Positions 31,948 to 35,692 of a stretch of DNA of 35,692 nucleotides are shown one piece after another (positions within the stretch are counted from its first letter, which is position 1; the number at the start of each line of letters is the position of its first letter). The notes under the pieces were generated by a model. It saw nothing but the letters and a program-made list of their open reading frames with translations. It made no database searches and was not told the DNA's origin. This DNA is from Actinomycetes bacterium. GTDB lineage: Bacteria > Actinomycetota > Actinomycetes > Nanopelagicales > Nanopelagicaceae. The translations under genes were made by a program, and so were the position numbers. The stretch lies in NCBI GenBank assembly GCA_025355305.1, contig JANXZW010000018.1:1-35692 (forward strand), written 5' to 3'.

Positions 31948-31953
31948 ATCGTA
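31948..31953 (-). promoter_or_regulatory. -10 element of senX3-regX3 (leaderless start)
   Basis: TACGAT on the minus strand, six bases (TAGGGG), then GTG 31941. No conventional leader is possible if this is the promoter. Confidence 0.55.
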
Positions 31954-32012
31954 GGAGCCCACAGGCGCTGCGCCCTCCCAAGTTGGCCCCTGTGGGAAAA
32001 TTAGCCCCAGAT

Positions 32013-32045
32013 CTTCAGATTCCGTTTAGGGCGAGTTCACATAGA
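32013..32045 (+). promoter_or_regulatory. Candidate Pho box between senX3 and phoU (three 11-base units)
   Basis: Units in order are CTTCAGATTCC, GTTTAGGGCGA and GTTCACATAGA, at exact 11-base spacing, each beginning NTT(C/T)A. They resemble the PhoP direct-repeat units of Streptomyces, where the same divergent phoU-phoRP region carries such boxes. The block lies at about -71 to -39 from the predicted phoU start, a suitable activator position. Confidence 0.5.
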
Positions 32046-32071
32046 TACCCGTGCTTGCCACCGCCTAGGGG

Positions 32072-32077
32072 TACCCT
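32072..32077 (+). promoter_or_regulatory. -10 element of phoU (leaderless start)
   Basis: TACCCT, six bases (TCCTCA), then ATG 32084. No Shine-Dalgarno sequence and no clear -35, fitting dependence on an activator at the upstream repeats. Confidence 0.55.
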
Positions 32078-32083
32078 TCCTCA

Positions 32084-32734
32084 ATGCGCGATCTATTCCA
32101 CGAAGAGCTTGAGTCCATCACCGCTGATCAACTCAAAATGACGGCTCTGGTCCGTCAGGCAATCACCTCCGCGACCACTGCCTTGCTCACAACCGATCTC
32201 CAACTGGCTGAGAAGGTCATCGCAGATGACCAGTCGATCGACAATATTCAGCAGAACCTCGATGAGCGCACCATCAACATCATGGCGCGGCAACAACCAG
32301 TGGCTTCGGACTTGCGCCGCTTGGTGAGCTCCCTGCGTATCAGTGCAGACCTAGAACGAATGGGCGATCTCGCTCACCACATCGCGAAGTTGGCGCGCAT
32401 GCGCTTTCCCAATAGCGCCGTTCCATCTGAACTCGTTGACGTAATAACCGAGATGGGCAGCGCTGCCTCCGCAATACTTGAGAAGATGGCGGTCGTCCTA
32501 GAGTTCCGCGATACTAACCGCGCGCTGGAAATTGAAAAAGATGATGATGAGATGGATAAGTTACAGCGCAAATTGATCGCAATTCTTCTTAGCCCAAGTT
32601 GGGTGCATACAGTTGAGGCAGCGGTGGATATGGCCTTTGCAAGCCGTTACTTTGAACGCTTCTCAGATCACGCCGTCTCCATCGCACAACGCGTGTACTA
32701 CACCGAGACCGGCGAGTTCGCCCCTAAAAACTAA
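32084..32734 (+). CDS. phoU: Phosphate signalling protein PhoU
   Basis: All-helical protein of 216 residues with two related three-helix bundles, each with an E/D-rich metal-binding motif (ERMGDLAHHIAKLA near residue 93 and RYFERFSDHAVSIAQR near 195). PhoU links the Pst phosphate transporter to PhoR-type kinases and holds the kinase off when phosphate is ample. Here it is divergent from the senX3-regX3 pair, as in Streptomyces. No pst genes are in the window. It converges with gpmA with only three bases between the stops. Confidence 0.95.
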   Translation: MRDLFHEELESITADQLKMTALVRQAITSATTALLTTDLQLAEKVIADDQSIDNIQQNLDERTINIMARQQPVASDLRRLVSSLRISADLERMGDLAHHIAKLARMRFPNSAVPSELVDVITEMGSAASAILEKMAVVLEFRDTNRALEIEKDDDEMDKLQRKLIAILLSPSWVHTVEAAVDMAFASRYFERFSDHAVSIAQRVYYTETGEFAPKN

Positions 32735-32737
32735 GAG

Positions 32738-33484
32738 TTATTTTTTTCCCTGATTGGCAACCGCGGTAATAGCGTCTGCTGCTGCGGCTGGGTCTAAGTA
32801 CTCGCCACCGATCCTTACCGGTGTGAAGTCATCATTTAACTCGTAGAGCAATGGAATTCCCGTTGGAATATTGAGCCCTGCGATATCTGCATCGGATATC
32901 CCATCGAGATGCTTAACCAGAGCGCGCAGTGAGTTGCCGTGGGCCGTTACTAATACCGTCTTGTGAGCGGTCAGGTCAGGAATGATCGCATCGAACCAGT
33001 AAGGGAGCATCCGAACCACTACATCTTTGAGGCACTCTGATTTAGGAAGTGCAGAGCCGAGATCGTCGTAGCGGGGATCGTTAAATTGGCTGAACTCATC
33101 GCTATCGGCAATCGGTGGAGGTGGTACATCGAAGGAGCGACGCCAGAGCATAAATTGCTCTTCGCCGTACTCAGCTAGCGTCTGCGCCTTGTCTTTGCCT
33201 TGCAGAGCTCCGTAATGGCGCTCGTTAAGTCGCCAGGAACGATGTACCGGAATCCAAGAGCGATCACACTCATCAAGGGCAATCTGGGAGGTATTAATCG
33301 CACGACGCAGCAACGAGGTGTGAACGATATTGGGAAGCAGAGCGCGCTCCTTGAGAAGTTCACCGCCACGCCTTGCCTCAACCTGACCTTTTTCAGAGAG
33401 GCGCACATCAACCCACCCAGTAAAGAGATTCTTAGCGTTCCACTCTGATTCACCATGTCGAAGCAAGATTAATTGTGAGCTCAT
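32738..33484 (-). CDS. gpmA: 2,3-bisphosphoglycerate-dependent phosphoglycerate mutase
   Basis: Glycolytic enzyme interconverting 3- and 2-phosphoglycerate. The 248 residues carry the catalytic RHG motif [12 protein letters not shown] (His10), the glycolysis-type [10 protein letters not shown] segment, and the second catalytic His in [11 protein letters not shown]. Length and motifs fit dPGM rather than a broad-specificity phosphatase. The ATG overlaps the mshA stop by four bases (ATGA). The mshA-gpm-senX3/regX3 neighbourhood is conserved with mycobacteria. Confidence 0.94.
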   Translation of the reverse strand: MSSQLILLRHGESEWNAKNLFTGWVDVRLSEKGQVEARRGGELLKERALLPNIVHTSLLRRAINTSQIALDECDRSWIPVHRSWRLNERHYGALQGKDKAQTLAEYGEEQFMLWRRSFDVPPPPIADSDEFSQFNDPRYDDLGSALPKSECLKDVVVRMLPYWFDAIIPDLTAHKTVLVTAHGNSLRALVKHLDGISDADIAGLNIPTGIPLLYELNDDFTPVRIGGEYLDPAAAADAITAVANQGKK

Positions 33485-34749
33485 TTGACCAGTTTAATAG
33501 CGGATTCCTCGCCCCGAGACAAGACCCAGTCATACACATCCAATGTTCGCCTAGCAGTTGACTCCCAACCGAAGTTAGAGGCGTGGGTGATAGCACCGAA
33601 GGAGAGTGCGACGCGGCGCGCTGGATCGGCTAGCAGACGAGCAATCACTGCGGCCCATGCCCGCGGATCGTGGCCATCAACGAGCGAGCCAGAGATTCCA
33701 TCGGCAACGGCGCTACGCAAGCCCCCCACCGCAGTTGCGATTACCGGGGTGCCACATGCCTGTGCCTCCAGCGCCACAAGACCAAAGCTCTCGGAGTAGC
33801 TCGGTACGCAAACTAGATCCGATGCGCGATACCAATCTGGGAGTTCATTGCGTTCTATCGGTGGCATGAAGTGGATTACCTCCTCGACCCCCAGGAATTT
33901 CGCCAGCCCTTTTAACCGCTCGGGCTCTGCCGCGCCAGCACCTGATGCTCCACCTATGATGACGAGCGCCAATTTAGGGCGCAGTTGTGGGGAGTGCGCC
34001 AGCATCTCACTGAGAGCGCGAACCAGTACTTCGGGTCCCTTATGAGGTTGGATGCGACCTACAAAAGTGATCACCTGCGCATCAGCCGCGATATTTAATT
34101 TCTTACGCGCCTCTGCCTTACCTTTGCCAACGGTAAAGCGCTGCAGATCTACACCGGGCGCAACAACAAATACATTGTCAGGGCAGGCGTCGTATAGTGA
34201 GACGAGGCTGGCTGCCTCGGAGTCGGTATTTGCAATGAGCGCAGCAGCATTCTTTACAATTTGTTCTTCACCGATCGCTCTGGTGGCTGGCTCAGGGTTA
34301 TCGCCCTCGGCCATATTGAGATTTTTTACCCGCGCCATCGTGTGCATCGTATGCACCAGAGGAATATTTGTACGCTCTGAGAGCATCCATCCCAACTGGC
34401 CGCTGATCCAATAATGCGAGTGCAGGACTTTGTAAAAATTTTTTGGCAGGGTATTGAAGATCTCCATGACGCCGTGCGTGAGCGCGCCGATTTGGGAGGG
34501 TAGCTCCTCTTTGGACAATCCCTTGAAAGGGCCGGCCTCAATATGTCGGACAGTTACCCCCGGAGCAATCTCAACAATCTTCGGTAGGTAGGGATCGGTT
34601 GAACGAGTGTAGATATCCACATCGACTCCGGCAGCTGCCATCTTTATGGCGCTCTCAACGACGTAGATGTTCATACCACCGGCATCACCCGAACCTGCTT
34701 GATCAAGTGGAGAGGTATGCACCATAAGGGTTGCGATATGACCTCTCAT
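33481..34749 (-). CDS. mshA: D-inositol-3-phosphate glycosyltransferase (mycothiol synthesis)
   Basis: First committed step of mycothiol synthesis: transfer of GlcNAc from UDP-GlcNAc to inositol-3-phosphate. GT-B fold, family GT4, 422 residues. The acceptor-side loop is [12 protein letters not shown] near 19-30. The donor site shows [18 protein letters not shown] and the EX7E-type segment [31 protein letters not shown] is a typical MshA block. The ATG at 34749 is preceded by TAGACT at six bases, giving a leaderless mRNA shared with gpmA. Presence of mshA implies mycothiol as the main thiol; mshB, mshC and mshD are not in the window. Confidence 0.92.
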   Translation of the reverse strand: MRGHIATLMVHTSPLDQAGSGDAGGMNIYVVESAIKMAAAGVDVDIYTRSTDPYLPKIVEIAPGVTVRHIEAGPFKGLSKEELPSQIGALTHGVMEIFNTLPKNFYKVLHSHYWISGQLGWMLSERTNIPLVHTMHTMARVKNLNMAEGDNPEPATRAIGEEQIVKNAAALIANTDSEAASLVSLYDACPDNVFVVAPGVDLQRFTVGKGKAEARKKLNIAADAQVITFVGRIQPHKGPEVLVRALSEMLAHSPQLRPKLALVIIGGASGAGAAEPERLKGLAKFLGVEEVIHFMPPIERNELPDWYRASDLVCVPSYSESFGLVALEAQACGTPVIATAVGGLRSAVADGISGSLVDGHDPRAWAAVIARLLADPARRVALSFGAITHASNFGWESTARRTLDVYDWVLSRGEESAIKLVK

Positions 34750-34755
34750 GGGAAA

Positions 34756-34761
34756 AGTCTA
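34756..34761 (-). promoter_or_regulatory. -10 element of mshA-gpmA (leaderless start)
   Basis: TAGACT on the minus strand, six bases (TTTCCC), then ATG 34749. The hexamer overlaps the stop codon of the upstream asparaginase gene. Confidence 0.6.
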
Positions 34762-35692
34762 TAACTGGTGGAGAGGTTCCGAAACTCGAATCTCTCCGGT
34801 AACAACTCCGCCGCCTCTTACATAGACAGGTTCTATATCACCTTCGATCTGCCAAGCCTCGAGGACCGCTTTTACGATTGTCGGGAAGGCGCGATCGCCA
34901 CCGTCGCTGATTTTAATAACGCAGGCGCGACCATCGGGGAGTGATAGCAGTTCCACCGCTTCCGCCCCATCCTTCATGAAGAGACCAGGGATTGACTCCA
35001 TCAGCGACGTCGTGAGCCGTCCATTGCCCGCGACCATATCGGGATGGGCGAGGCAAGCAGCCACAACTTCTTGATGAACCGGGTCTGAAGAGAGGCGCAA
35101 CTTATGCGCACCTAGCGCAAAGTTTCGGGTTGTAATCGCAAATAGCGGAGCACCACATCCATCTACCGTTGCAGAAATTACCGGTTCACCAATCAAGCCT
35201 TCAATCTCTTGGCGGATAGCAAGTTGTAAGGGGTGCTCTACCTCTAAATAAGTTTCGGTATCCCATCCATTAACTACACAGGTGGCAAGCATTCCAGCGT
35301 GTTTCCCACTACAGCCTTGCGCCAACCGGGTTGGTGGATTTGCTCCCCACGCCAACCTTTCGGCTTTACCCAGCGGCAGATCAAGAGAATTTCGCAGAGC
35401 CGCGGTCGTAAGCCCTGCTCCCTGCAAGATCGATTCCACAACCGCAATGTGTTCGGTGCTTCCAGAGTGACTGGCGCAGACGATCGCTAACTGTTGTGGT
35501 GTGAGTGCCAACCCATTGCGCACCATCGCAGATGCTTGAAAAGATTTAATGGAAGAGCGGGGGTACATCGGGGCGTCGACAGCACCGAGCGCCGCGCGTA
35601 CGGAACCATCGCTATTAATCAGCGCTAGGTGACCGTTGTGAACGGATTCGACAATTCCAGCTCGCACAACTTCTGCCAGCAGTACTCCTGTT
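34759..35692 (-). CDS. L-asparaginase II family protein, 5' end beyond the window
   Basis: Probable asparagine amidohydrolase of family PF06089 (L-asparaginase II). The readable 310 or so codons begin TGVLLAEVVRAGIVESVHNGHLA. Because family members begin with a few residues then LAEVVRSG, the true start most likely lies just past 35692, and the GTG at 35667 is probably an internal valine. Conserved blocks include YPRSSIKSFQA near the N-terminus, CASHSGS, NCSGKHAGML-like QGCSGKHAGML, VDGCGAPLF and the KISDGGDRA region. It runs toward mshA, whose promoter lies in its last codons. Confidence 0.88.
   Translation of the reverse strand, partial: TGVLLAEVVRAGIVESVHNGHLALINSDGSVRAALGAVDAPMYPRSSIKSFQASAMVRNGLALTPQQLAIVCASHSGSTEHIAVVESILQGAGLTTAALRNSLDLPLGKAERLAWGANPPTRLAQGCSGKHAGMLATCVVNGWDTETYLEVEHPLQLAIRQEIEGLIGEPVISATVDGCGAPLFAITTRNFALGAHKLRLSSDPVHQEVVAACLAHPDMVAGNGRLTTSLMESIPGLFMKDGAEAVELLSLPDGRACVIKISDGGDRAFPTIVKAVLEAWQIEGDIEPVYVRGGGVVTGEIRVSEPLHQL

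Noticed and set aside
31283-31948. Plus-strand open frame of 221 codons opposite senX3
   Set aside because: The opposite strand encodes intact kinase motifs; the frame's product is Ser/Arg-rich with no recognisable domain.
32732-32750. Possible terminator between phoU and gpmA (AACT-AAG-AGTT followed by a T-run)
   Set aside because: The stem is only four A/T-rich pairs and the T-run encodes the Lys-Lys end of gpmA, so it is not convincing.
35665-35667. GTG as the start of the asparaginase gene
   Set aside because: The frame stays open to the window edge and the upstream residues (LLAEVV) match the usual family N-terminus, so the start is probably outside.

Overview
The window is a gene-dense stretch of a bacterial chromosome, near 50% GC by eye. 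Gene content and order point to a small-genome Actinomycetota, most like freshwater Nanopelagicales (acI) relatives; this placement is inference. Actinobacterial markers are CarD, MshA (mycothiol synthesis), a SenX3/RegX3 (PhoR/PhoP) pair, a two-domain MutT1 beside ppk1, a fused IspDF, and an orphan receiver protein beside nuoA. About 29 protein genes, one tRNA-Thr and many short regulatory sites can be supported.

Layout. 1-6063, minus strand: the front of a complex I operon, nuoABCDEF and the start of nuoG, preceded by an atypical receiver-domain protein. 6131-13644, minus strand: a probable organophosphonate/organophosphate uptake and breakdown cassette. In transcription order it holds a FAD amine oxidase, a phosphonatase-like HAD hydrolase, a solute-binding protein, two permeases, an ATPase and a metallophosphoesterase. 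13720-17064, plus: bifunctional proline utilisation enzyme PutA. 17065-18714, minus: DUF885 peptidase-like protein. 18779-19981, plus: MFS transporter. 20124-21554, plus: archaeal-type ATPase with promoter features unlike its neighbours. 21586-21657, minus: tRNA-Thr(UGU). 21749-25634: ppx (+), then mutT1 and ppk1 (-), for polyphosphate metabolism. 25672-29550, minus: carD, ispDF, cysS, rlmB. 29638-30147, plus: lipoprotein divergent from carD. 30185-31941, minus: regX3 and senX3, divergent from phoU (32084-32734, plus). 32738-34749, minus: mshA and gpmA. 34759-35692, minus: asparaginase, cut by the window edge.

Two themes tie the region together. The first is phosphorus: a PhoR/PhoP-type two-component system, PhoU, Ppk1, Ppx, MutT1 and the phosphonate-like cassette, with 11-bp direct repeats resembling Pho boxes before phoU, ppk1 and the cassette. 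The second is economy of expression. At ten genes a TANNNT -10 hexamer lies exactly six bases before the start codon, which predicts leaderless mRNAs. Genes inside operons overlap by 1-13 bases, and convergent genes end on touching or overlapping stop codons with no recognisable terminator.

Coordinates and motifs were read by eye. No alignment, structure prediction or database search was run.
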